5,240 nucleotides of DNA from an uncultured Eubacteriales bacterium (GCA_948823415.1 CAQKRU010000033.1:1-5240); one strand, 5' to 3'. Numbered from the stretch's first letter, positions 1 through 4,673 are shown. Translations and numbers: made by a program. Notes: a model not told the origin generated them from the sequence alone.

Positions 1-267
1 GCTAGAATTGACGGGCACCGCGTGGTGAACTTGCAGTCCCTCGTAATTGTATTTACGGTGGGTTCCATACAGTTCCCTGATGCACACCTGGCATAAATAG
101 CAGTCGCGCTCCCTGATCTGTTGCCGTTTTCTGTGCCAGACCGCACTGTTTCTAAACCGCACGGCATCATCAATCTTTTTGCGCTTAACCGGTTTGCTCT
201 TACAAACATGCTCTTCATCATGGATTCTGCCGCAATATTTGCAGCTGTGCAAAATTTCTTGTCTCAT
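1..267 (-). CDS. HNH endonuclease, N-terminal 89 residues (cut by window edge)
   Basis: The frame is open from an ATG at 267 to the window edge, so the C-terminal half is missing. The N-terminus holds a small putative zinc knuckle, C9-x2-C12 with H20/C22, followed by a basic stretch. Then comes a segment typical of phage HNH nucleases: an aromatic/basic FRNSAVWHRKRQQIRERD stretch at 38-55, a CYLCQVC motif with C59-x2-C62, and the first catalytic block QVHHAVPV at 79-86 carrying the HH pair. In this family the second half supplies the N and last H plus another Cys pair, which lie beyond the window. Such HNH proteins sit beside small and large terminase genes in phages of Bacillota and help DNA packaging by nicking or cutting DNA. 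The start overlaps the stop of the upstream 29-residue ORF as ATGA, and its own Shine-Dalgarno site is weak, so it is probably translated by coupling. Confidence 0.88.
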   Translation of the reverse strand, partial: MRQEILHSCKYCGRIHDEEHVCKSKPVKRKKIDDAVRFRNSAVWHRKRQQIRERDCYLCQVCIRELYGTHRKYNYEGLQVHHAVPVNSS

Positions 268-353
268 CGCCTGCGCCACGTCAACGTGCAAAGCTTCTTG
301 ATGAGCTCCGCAAGCAGCATTCCGCCTGCAACTGTCAAGATTTCTGTTAACAT
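264..353 (-). CDS. 29-residue leader ORF coupled to the HNH gene
   Basis: An ATG at 353 is preceded by a good ribosome site (AAAAGGGGTGAAAGC before ATG). The reading frame encodes 29 residues and stops at TGA 266-264, which overlaps the HNH start as ATGA. The peptide has a hydrophobic N-terminal part (ILTVAGGMLLAELI, residues 5-18) and a basic end (residues 26-29 WRRR), so it could be a short membrane-associated peptide. I do not recognise a family. The strong ribosome site here and the weak one in front of the HNH gene suggest that this ORF at least serves translational coupling. It could be only a leader peptide with no function as a protein. Confidence 0.55.
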   Translation of the reverse strand: MLTEILTVAGGMLLAELIKKLCTLTWRRR

Positions 354-372
354 GCTTTCACCCCTTTTGCAT

Positions 373-400
373 AAAAAATCACACCACTGTAGGTGCGATT
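373..400 (-). terminator. Terminator-like hairpin in the HNH operon leader
   Basis: Read on the minus strand, AATCGCACC (400-392) pairs with GGTGTGATT (385-377) through nine pairs including one G·U, with a six-base loop. A run of six T follows, overlapping the arm (378-373). It lies between the putative promoter at 435-440 and the ORF start at 353, so it would act as an attenuator, or it is the remnant end of a lost upstream gene. In the plus direction the hairpin is followed by AATTTATTTTTT, so weak termination that way is also possible. Confidence 0.5.
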
Positions 401-434
401 AATTTATTTTTTAGAATTTTAAATAGGCCTTTTC

Positions 435-474
435 ATAATATCATGGTATCACATCAATTTCGTCATTTTCGTCA
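435..474 (-). promoter_or_regulatory. Putative activator-dependent late promoter of the HNH operon
   Basis: On the minus strand there is an extended -10 element, TGATATTAT (443-435), but no acceptable -35 hexamer 16-18 bases upstream. Instead the -35 zone holds a tandem direct repeat, read on the plus strand as TTTCGTCA at 458-465 and 467-474, nine bases apart. This is what a promoter needing an activator looks like. ArpU-like proteins activate phage late genes, and one is encoded nearby, so it is the obvious candidate to bind here. The link is inference. Confidence 0.4.
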
Positions 475-527
475 ACTTTAAAATGAAAACCTTAATCGTT
501 TTTAAGCAAAATTAAATAAAAAATATA

Positions 528-556
528 TTTATATCCGTGTAAATTTGTGGCATAAT
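528..556 (+). promoter_or_regulatory. Possible promoter of the surface-protein gene
   Basis: CATAAT at 551-556 is preceded by TGG (548-550), giving an extended -10. A 4/6 match to a -35, TTTATA, lies at 528-533 with a 17-base spacer. A second weaker candidate is TTGATC at 575-580 with a TATATT-like element at 596-601, spaced only 15 bases. The AT-rich divergent region 354-634 has no other gene that I can support. Confidence 0.35.
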
Positions 557-634
557 ATCAACATGCCTATATTTTGATCACAATTAATCTGATTTATATT
601 AAAAACGAAGTTTAAATTTATGGAGGGAAGGAAA

Positions 635-2809
635 TTGTGTAGATTGAAAAAGAAACTGGCACAAAAATTGTTGTCCGTGGTGGTGAGTTTGTCTCTGCTG
701 GCAGGAATGGTGCCGCTGGGAGAACGAATTTTTGTGGCGGAAGCCGAATTACCGGTGCCAGTAGAGATTCCGCAAGAAATGTTTATAACGAAGGACGAGC
801 TGATGCAACTTTGCGCTGAAACGAACGGCGGCACGGGCTTGCTGGCAACGGGAACAGAAAGTGACAGGGTAATCCGCATAGTTTTTGGTAATCGGCCAAA
901 TCCAGTAAAGTATTTTTACAAAGACTGGGGCACCACGCATGAAAAACCTGCAGGTCCGATGACATGGACGGTTATAGGCTGGGACGAAGCACCGAATTCG
1001 GGGAAACCAGGTTTGGTGCTTATGCTGGAGGGTGCACTAATTTCAGCTAATACCACCGAAAACTTGTTTCAGGAGTCTACCTCAATGCAAGTATATAATG
1101 CTCCCGCAGATACCGGCTATGGAGGCGAAACAACAACACAAACGGTTAATCCAAACCACTGGGGAGCCAGCAATATTCGTAAACAGTTGCAAACAATAGA
1201 AAGTAACACCAACTGGTTTAGTGCTAAAAATCAGGCGCTAATGCTACCTTCAACGGTAATAACCTTAGACAAAAGAAATAGTCTGGATTACAAAACAACG
1301 GGTATTCTGTATGCAGCATTAAGCCCTGGAAATAACAATTATGGAGCGGCAACAATAACAGTGGGGGAGGCGGATGGCCTTATGATTGATAAGTCACATT
1401 GGAGCAGTCGTTCCTGGCTCCGGTCTCCACATCTAGGTAACAAAGAGTTCGCCACCTATACACGACCGGGCGAGGGCGTAAACAACGCTTCTGTTGCCTA
1501 CCCTAATACCGCTGTCGCTGCCGCTTTTAAACTAAACTTGGGAACTGTAATTTTTTCCTCTGCGGCAACAGCTAGCAAAAATGGCAGCGAAAATTTCACT
1601 CTAATTCCAAGCGCTACGCCAATGGTTCTGCGCTTAGACGGAACTGCAGAGCTTTCTAGAGCAAACGTTACAGCGAACGGCAAAAAGTTAACTTACACCG
1701 TCCCAGCTGGCAGCCGTTTAATGGTTATTGCTACCGCCGAAGATGGCGCTACGTATCAATTTTCATATAATGTAGATACCGAAGTAGCTGACGAGACTTT
1801 GGATCTAGCCGATTTTGCTGGCGACCTTTTAGGCCAAAACATTACAGCCAAAGCCTGGATCGAGAAGGATGTAGAAGACAGTGGCACCTTGACTTACTCA
1901 ACTGCCCCAATTAACATTGCCACAATGATAAGGAAAGAAACAAATGCGGGCTACTTTACCTTCACCCCGCCGGAGAACTTGACCTACAATGGAGAACAAA
2001 AAGAAGCCAGAGTTACCGCAAAACCCGGCATAACCGGAATGGGTGAGATTACAATACACTATTATGATTCTGACGGGAATCTGATAGACAGTCCACCCGT
2101 TAATGCTGGCAAATATACTGTTAAAATCGACGTTGCTGAAGGTAGTTATTACACCGCGGCTACCGGACTTACCGATGAATCCTGGGCTTTTGAGATTACC
2201 GAGGTACCTCAAAGGCCTGTAGAAAGGCCCGAAACACCGAGCGAAGACAATCAGGACGATGGGATAAACGTGCTGATAGCTGACGTCGACGTTAATAGCC
2301 AAACCCAACGCGTTATGGTCCGCGGCCCGTACAAGGTTTTGCCAAGGGGCACTAAGCTTGTGGTGGAAGTAGCCCCGCCCCATGAGGAACTTGACGACCA
2401 AGGCTACGAAATAGAGCAGCAAACACACTACAACATATGGCTGCTTAACGAGGACGGGACGTCTCTGCCCATGCCGCTTCCCGAGAAAGTCGAATTGCTT
2501 TTTCAGATTCTCAAAAACGGAAACGGAGACGATCTAGAAATCGTACTCGTAACAGAGGGCGAGGATATTCAATTCGAAGAAAATACCGTTGAGATCGATG
2601 GGATTCGTTACCGGAGAGCATACACTGACCATTTTTCGCCATATTCATTGCTAGACAAGCTTACAGAAGAAGAGAAAAACGCATTAAATGCCGTAAAGAC
2701 CGGCGATGAGCTCACATATGTTACGATTTCTGGCTTAGGCATGGTGATGACACTTGCGCTCGGCTTAATGCTAAATTCGAAAATAAACAAGAAAAAATCT
2801 GATATGTGA
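635..2809 (+). CDS. Secreted cell-surface protein: DUF6273-like, MBG-like Ig domain, sortase-like tail
   Basis: An ATG at 620 opens the frame, but the Shine-Dalgarno run GGAGGG (622-627) lies inside that extension and sits seven bases before TTG 635. I therefore take TTG as the start, giving 724 residues. Residues 1-37 form a signal peptide: basic RLKKK, a hydrophobic LLSVVVSLSLL core, and likely cleavage after VAEA. Residues about 80-311 resemble the DUF6273 domain of clostridial surface proteins, with a WGASNIRKQL motif (176-185), WSSRSWLRSP (256-265) and a closing AAAFKLNLGTVIFSSAA (296-311 region). Residues about 326-428 form a beta-rich segment. Residues about 439-522 match the MBG-like bacterial Ig repeat (TYNG, NAGKYTVKIDV). 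A Pro/Glu linker (523-541) and a C-terminal beta-rich domain follow. The tail VKTGD (687-691), a hydrophobic stretch and KINKKK look like a degenerate cell-wall sorting signal. The protein is probably displayed on the cell surface; its ligand is unknown. It lies opposite to the phage genes. Confidence 0.9.
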   Translation: MCRLKKKLAQKLLSVVVSLSLLAGMVPLGERIFVAEAELPVPVEIPQEMFITKDELMQLCAETNGGTGLLATGTESDRVIRIVFGNRPNPVKYFYKDWGTTHEKPAGPMTWTVIGWDEAPNSGKPGLVLMLEGALISANTTENLFQESTSMQVYNAPADTGYGGETTTQTVNPNHWGASNIRKQLQTIESNTNWFSAKNQALMLPSTVITLDKRNSLDYKTTGILYAALSPGNNNYGAATITVGEADGLMIDKSHWSSRSWLRSPHLGNKEFATYTRPGEGVNNASVAYPNTAVAAAFKLNLGTVIFSSAATASKNGSENFTLIPSATPMVLRLDGTAELSRANVTANGKKLTYTVPAGSRLMVIATAEDGATYQFSYNVDTEVADETLDLADFAGDLLGQNITAKAWIEKDVEDSGTLTYSTAPINIATMIRKETNAGYFTFTPPENLTYNGEQKEARVTAKPGITGMGEITIHYYDSDGNLIDSPPVNAGKYTVKIDVAEGSYYTAATGLTDESWAFEITEVPQRPVERPETPSEDNQDDGINVLIADVDVNSQTQRVMVRGPYKVLPRGTKLVVEVAPPHEELDDQGYEIEQQTHYNIWLLNEDGTSLPMPLPEKVELLFQILKNGNGDDLEIVLVTEGEDIQFEENTVEIDGIRYRRAYTDHFSPYSLLDKLTEEEKNALNAVKTGDELTYVTISGLGMVMTLALGLMLNSKINKKKSDM

Positions 2810-2848
2810 GAATATTAAGTGTGCCGATAGGAATAGAGCTCTTATTTG

Positions 2849-2887
2849 AAATACCGGAAGATTTCTTAATTTTCTTCCGGTATTTTT
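2849..2887 (+). terminator. Rho-independent terminator of the surface-protein gene
   Basis: A perfect 13-bp stem is formed by 2849-2861 and 2873-2885, with an 11-base loop. It ends in TTTTT (2883-2887). It begins 39 bases after the stop codon at 2807-2809 and is a strong intrinsic terminator. It isolates the gene from the toxin-antitoxin locus downstream. Confidence 0.88.
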
Positions 2888-2894
2888 AATATCC

Positions 2895-2915
2895 CCGTAA
2901 ATTCTACGGCTTTTT
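2895..2915 (+). terminator. Weak second terminator-like hairpin
   Basis: CCGTA (2895-2899) and TACGG (2905-2909) form a 5-bp stem with a five-base loop, followed by CTTTTT. It is much weaker than the terminator just upstream. It could be a back-up terminator or chance. Confidence 0.25.
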
Positions 2916-2945
2916 AGAGCCAGAGTAGACGATAAAAAATTTATG

Positions 2946-2974
2946 TTGATATTTTTTACATTTAGTGCTATAAT
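2946..2974 (+). promoter_or_regulatory. Strong promoter of the antisense antitoxin RNA
   Basis: A -35 TTGATA (2946-2951), a 17-base spacer and a perfect TATAAT (2969-2974) are preceded by TG at 2966-2967, so it is also an extended -10. Transcription should begin near 2980-2982. No ORF with a ribosome site follows before the terminator at 3032-3067, which indicates a non-coding transcript. Confidence 0.8.
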
Positions 2975-2980
2975 AAAATC

Positions 2981-3017
2981 GTAACAAGAGGTGACCGTTT
3001 AAAGAACGGTATTGTCC
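2981..3017 (+). repeat. Left copy of the inverted leader repeat
   Basis: This is the 5' leader of the plus RNA. It shares with the minus-strand toxin leader the block GTAACAAGAG (2981-2990, identical 10 of 10), then the pattern CCG-n3-AAAG-n2-CGGT (2995-3010), and then TTGTC (3012-3016). In DNA the two copies are inverted relative to each other. Confidence 0.6.
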
Positions 3018-3031
3018 TAAGAAGCTTTTAT

Positions 3032-3067
3032 AAAATAATCGCTGCTTTGACGAGGGCGATTATTTTT
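3032..3067. terminator. Bidirectional terminator shared by toxin mRNA and antisense RNA
   Basis: AAAATAATCGC (3032-3042) pairs perfectly with GCGATTATTTT (3056-3066), with a 13-base loop. In the plus direction a run of seven T (3061, 3063-3069 region) follows and overlaps the arm, so termination should be strong. In the minus direction only TTTTA follows, so termination of the toxin mRNA is probably weaker. The stop codon of the toxin ORF lies inside the right arm. Confidence 0.8.
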
Positions 3068-3140
3068 TTGCGTCTATATCTTTAACTATTTTCCGTACCA
3101 TAAATAGTATCAGCAAAATAAATAATAGATTTATATCCAC
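3060..3140 (-). CDS. 26-residue hydrophobic peptide, putative type I toxin
   Basis: The start is GTG at 3140-3138, placed a suitable distance after AAAGGGGTG (3154-3146). The longer in-frame extension up to 3242 runs through the promoter and has no ribosome site, so I reject it. The peptide is acidic at residue 2, then has one membrane-spanning stretch NLLFILLILFMV (residues 4-15). A charged tail RKIVKDIDAKK (16-26) completes it. This is the build of Fst/Ldr-like and other small membrane toxins of type I systems, which depolarise or damage the membrane when overproduced. Its own promoter, a hairpin over the ribosome site and a convergent antisense RNA support this. I do not recognise the exact family, and toxicity is inferred. 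It would keep the prophage or its neighbours in the cell by post-segregational killing, or limit infection by other phages. Confidence 0.68.
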   Translation of the reverse strand: MDINLLFILLILFMVRKIVKDIDAKK

Positions 3141-3145
3141 AACAT

Positions 3146-3167
3146 CACCCCTTTCTATAAAGGAGTG
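3146..3167 (-). promoter_or_regulatory. Hairpin that hides the toxin ribosome site
   Basis: On the minus strand CACTCCTTT (3167-3159) pairs with AAAGGGGTG (3154-3146) through nine consecutive pairs, one of them U·G, around a four-base loop. The right arm is the Shine-Dalgarno sequence of the toxin. Translation should therefore be blocked in the full-length RNA and need refolding or processing, as known for Fst and several other type I toxin mRNAs. Confidence 0.75.
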
Positions 3168-3202
3168 ACAAACCGCCCTTTGCCCGGACTTTCTCTTGTT
3201 AC
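3167..3202 (-). repeat. Right copy of the inverted leader repeat
   Basis: On the minus strand GTAACAAGAG (3202-3193) is followed by CCG-n3-AAAG-n2-CGGT (3187-3172) and TTGTC (3171-3167), matching the plus-strand leader at 2981-3016. The RNA start of the toxin mRNA is expected at about 3205-3202, so this copy forms its 5' end. Confidence 0.6.
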
Positions 3203-3210
3203 AGTATTTC

Positions 3211-3239
3211 ATTTTACAGCATTTTAGACAGAAAATCAA
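3211..3239 (-). promoter_or_regulatory. Promoter of the type I toxin mRNA
   Basis: On the minus strand a -35 TTGATT (3239-3234), a 17-base spacer and a -10 TAAAAT (3216-3211) form a good sigma-A promoter. It is slightly weaker than the facing promoter of the antisense RNA, which is the usual balance in type I systems. The leader is about 60 bases long. Confidence 0.72.
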
Positions 3240-3297
3240 CAATATTTTTTACGGTGCGTTTCTGCATCGTACTTTTGAGTTATCTTCCCACAGTACT

Positions 3298-3331
3298 ATT
3301 ATAGCAAACTAAAAACGGACAAACCGGGACA
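3298..3331 (-). promoter_or_regulatory. Possible extra promoter with a direct repeat in place of -35
   Basis: On the minus strand TGCTATAAT (3306-3298) is a perfect extended -10. No proper -35 lies 16-18 bases upstream. Instead the zone holds two GGACA-type repeats, read on the plus strand as CGGACA (3316-3321) and CGGGACA (3325-3331). A transcript would start near 3291 and run into the type I toxin promoter, with no ORF that I can support before it. Its role is unknown. No terminator is evident after higA, so this interval (3240-3347) otherwise holds nothing that I recognise. Confidence 0.3.
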
Positions 3332-3347
3332 TTTTTAAGATAAGCAA

Positions 3348-3650
3348 CTAAAATGCTGTTTGGTATCTATTATCTTTTGGAACAATGGCCAGTGTCTTTC
3401 CTAAAGGTGTAAGCAATTTTAAAATAGTATCAATTTGCGGATTTGTTAGCCCTTTTTCCATCCGTGCAATTATAGGCTGCTTTACGCCACTTAATCGTTC
3501 TAATTCTTTTTGGCTTAATCCTTTTTCCTTGCGTGCTTTAATCAGTTCTCCAATAAGAGCTACTCGGAGGTTGCTCTCTGCTATTTCTTCTTCAGTGAAG
3601 ATTTCTTTTTCGAATTCTTCCCAACTTCTTCCGACTGCATTATTATTCAT
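3348..3650 (-). CDS. higA: HigA-like XRE-family antitoxin
   Basis: The 100-residue protein has a classic helix-turn-helix of the XRE/Cro type at residues about 33-88: LIKARKEKGLSQKELERLSG, then the recognition helix around KQPIIARMEKG (57-67), then NPQIDTILKLLTPLGKTL. The N-terminal 30 residues (NAVGRSWEEFEKEIFTEEEI) match the leader seen in antitoxins paired with Gp49-like toxins. The ATG at 3650 has a GAGAGGGG ribosome site and overlaps the toxin gene's end by eight bases, so the two are translated together. It should bind and neutralise the upstream-encoded toxin and repress their shared promoter at 4030-4058. Antitoxin after toxin is the HigBA order. Confidence 0.9.
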   Translation of the reverse strand: MNNNAVGRSWEEFEKEIFTEEEIAESNLRVALIGELIKARKEKGLSQKELERLSGVKQPIIARMEKGLTNPQIDTILKLLTPLGKTLAIVPKDNRYQTAF

Positions 3651-4005
3651 AATAAATACCCCTCTCTACTAAATCAGCAAATTCATTCTTGGCTTTCAAT
3701 ATTTCTCTTGCGGGTGTCTTTTGCGTTTTTTTCATAAAGTGATGCAGTAAAACATAGCTATCATTTATCCATGCAACAAATAAAATTCGGTCTCTCAAAG
3801 GTCTAAGTTCCCATATGGAGCCATCTATGTGTTTTACATAAGGTTCACCCGCATGTGTGCCAAATTCGCTCAAAATTTTTACATAATCACGTATTTTATT
3901 TAATTTTATTCGGCTGTCTTTATCTTTCTTTGAGGCTAACTTTTTTAAATAATCTGCGACTGGTTCGTTACCGTGTTTATCTTTGTAAAAATAAATTTTA
4001 TGCAA
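3643..4005 (-). CDS. higB: HigB-like toxin (phage Gp49-like, RelE superfamily)
   Basis: The 120-residue protein matches the Gp49-like/HigB branch of RelE-type mRNA interferases. It has an N-terminal KIYFYKDKHGNEPVADYLKK strand-helix (3-22), the core strands IWELRPLRDRILFVAW (64-79), and the C-terminal YVLLHHFMKKTQKTPAREI (84-102) followed by a helix with A and R at the usual places. Such toxins cut mRNA on the ribosome. The start is TTG at 4005, preceded by AGAGGGGG at a spacing of ten bases. An ATG at 4013 is in another frame and closes after 23 codons. The length is full and the conserved core is intact, so the toxin is likely active. It is the first gene of a two-gene operon with the XRE-type antitoxin. 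Confidence 0.9.
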   Translation of the reverse strand: MHKIYFYKDKHGNEPVADYLKKLASKKDKDSRIKLNKIRDYVKILSEFGTHAGEPYVKHIDGSIWELRPLRDRILFVAWINDSYVLLHHFMKKTQKTPAREILKAKNEFADLVERGIYYE

Positions 4006-4029
4006 ATTAGCATTTCCCCCTCTGTTAAT

Positions 4030-4058
4030 ATTATACTTAAAAGTTATTAAATTGTCAA
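4030..4058 (-). promoter_or_regulatory. Consensus sigma-A promoter of higBA
   Basis: On the minus strand TTGACA (4058-4053), a 17-base spacer and TATAAT (4035-4030) both match the consensus exactly. The -35 begins three bases after the stop codon of the ArpU-like gene. The spacer holds a 10-bp palindrome, ACTTAAAAGT (4035-4044), and a wider inverted pair TTAATA/TATTAA (4025-4030 and 4045-4050). These are candidate operator sites for the HigA-like repressor. The promoter call is firm; the operator is a guess. Confidence 0.85.
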
Positions 4059-4060
4059 TA

Positions 4061-4456
4061 CTAATTTTTTCTCAAGTATCGGAAAAGCCTTTTTCTAAGG
4101 CTTTCCGCATTATTATTGCCTCCGATTGCTCGTTCAATTTGTCGCCAGCTCATGTGGTTTTCAAACCTGTACATCATAATTTGCCGAATTAGCGGATCCT
4201 CAACGCTTTGAATATAGCGATCGATTTGGTTTAACTCGTAAAAACACTTTTTTATGTTTAAGTCCAAAATCGCCTTTAAATCTGCAATCTGTGCGGCATA
4301 TTGCCCAACCTTGTCCGAGATCCCCTTACCGCTTGGCATTCCAGAAATATTCGCGGTGCATTTTGTTGCAGCGGCTTCCAATTCCGCGATTCTCCGTTGT
4401 TGTTCCTTTATTTCCTTTTTCAAGTAATAAAGCTGAGATAGCTCCTTCTTCGTCAT
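4061..4456 (-). CDS. DUF1492/ArpU-like phage transcription regulator
   Basis: The 131-residue protein starts at ATG 4456 with GGAGG seven bases upstream. Residues 1-85 are a long coiled-coil-like helical part with the family's typical LSQLYYLKKEI and RRIAELEAAATKCTANISGM blocks, the GISDKVGQ turn, and a FYELNQIDRYIQSVED segment. Residues 86-130 form a sigma-70 region-4-like helix-turn-helix (DPLIRQIMMYRFENHMSWRQ, then AESLRKRLFRYL). Proteins of this type stand at the end of the early region of phages of Bacillota and, like ArpU and RinA, are thought to activate late genes. The nearby HNH operon with its activator-type promoter is the likely target. It is the last gene of the early operon before the cargo. 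Confidence 0.85.
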   Translation of the reverse strand: MTKKELSQLYYLKKEIKEQQRRIAELEAAATKCTANISGMPSGKGISDKVGQYAAQIADLKAILDLNIKKCFYELNQIDRYIQSVEDPLIRQIMMYRFENHMSWRQIERAIGGNNNAESLRKRLFRYLRKN

Positions 4457-4472
4457 AAAAAACCTCCATTTT

Positions 4473-4673
4473 CTATACTTTTTGCGCGTGCTTAAAAAAT
4501 CTTCCAGGCGAAAAAAAGAGCCTGGTTTCTACGCCGCCAAGCCCCTTCACATCTATGGTTTTGGTTTCACGGTCTGTGTTCAAAATCCAGAAATAGGTCT
4601 TTTCTTCTTTGTCCCACAGCCACTGATTCACGTTGTCTTGCACATCTTCAAAAGTCATATTCGGATAACTCAA
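4473..4673 (-). CDS. Hypothetical phage protein, 66 residues
   Basis: I do not recognise a family. The start is probably TTG 4673, ten bases after AAGGAG (4689-4684). An ATG at 4658 in the same frame is an alternative that would shorten the protein by five residues. The sequence begins acidic (FEDVQDNVNQWLWDKEEK), continues with a strand-like YFWILNTDRETKTIDV, and ends in a basic RLFFSPGRFFKHAQKV. No signal peptide or membrane segment is seen. It overlaps the previous gene's end by 26 bases and is followed after 16 bases by the ArpU-like gene, so it is part of the early operon. Confidence 0.65.
   Translation of the reverse strand: MSYPNMTFEDVQDNVNQWLWDKEEKTYFWILNTDRETKTIDVKGLGGVETRLFFSPGRFFKHAQKV

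Larger units (their letters stand above)
2981..3068 (+). ncRNA. Putative antisense RNA, antitoxin of the type I locus
   Basis: The transcript runs from the strong promoter at 2946-2974 to the intrinsic terminator at 3032-3067, about 88 nucleotides. A 5' hairpin is formed by ACCGTT (2994-2999) and AACGGT (3005-3010) with a TAAAG loop. The 3' end is fully complementary to the 3' end of the toxin mRNA, covering the shared terminator and the toxin stop codon (3060-3062). Convergent genes with 3'-overlapping RNAs and a small hydrophobic peptide on one side are the hallmark of type I systems such as Fst/RNAII and TxpA/RatA of Bacillota. The antitoxin role is inferred from this layout. The exact ends are estimates. 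Confidence 0.7.

Noticed and set aside
121..402. 93-residue open frame on the plus strand
   Set aside because: It lies antisense to the HNH gene and the coupled ORF, which have clear motifs and a ribosome site; its own start lacks one.
529..879. 116-residue open frame on the minus strand overlapping the surface gene start
   Set aside because: It crosses the signal-peptide coding region and the AT-rich promoter area, with no ribosome site or motif; it is a shadow.
875..1570. Surface protein as a target of a diversity-generating retroelement
   Set aside because: The DUF6273-like part recalls variable lectin-like domains, but no template repeat, reverse transcriptase or accessory gene is in the window.
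1898..2428. 176-residue open frame on the minus strand
   Set aside because: It is antisense to the surface protein, whose MBG-like domain is well formed here; no ribosome site or domain is seen in the minus frame.
2981..3202. Direct repeats of the Fst/par DRa/DRb kind
   Set aside because: I looked for same-strand repeats between the two leaders and found none of note; the shared blocks are inverted in DNA.
3060..3242. 60-residue version of the small toxin ORF
   Set aside because: The extra N-terminal part is encoded by the toxin promoter and leader; the ribosome site points to the GTG at 3140.
3251..3270. Hairpin ACGGTGC/GCATCGT as terminator of higBA
   Set aside because: A seven-pair stem with one G·U can form, but on the minus strand it is followed by A-rich, not T-rich, sequence.
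3385..3672. 95-residue open frame on the plus strand
   Set aside because: It is the antisense shadow of the HigA-like gene, which has a clear helix-turn-helix.
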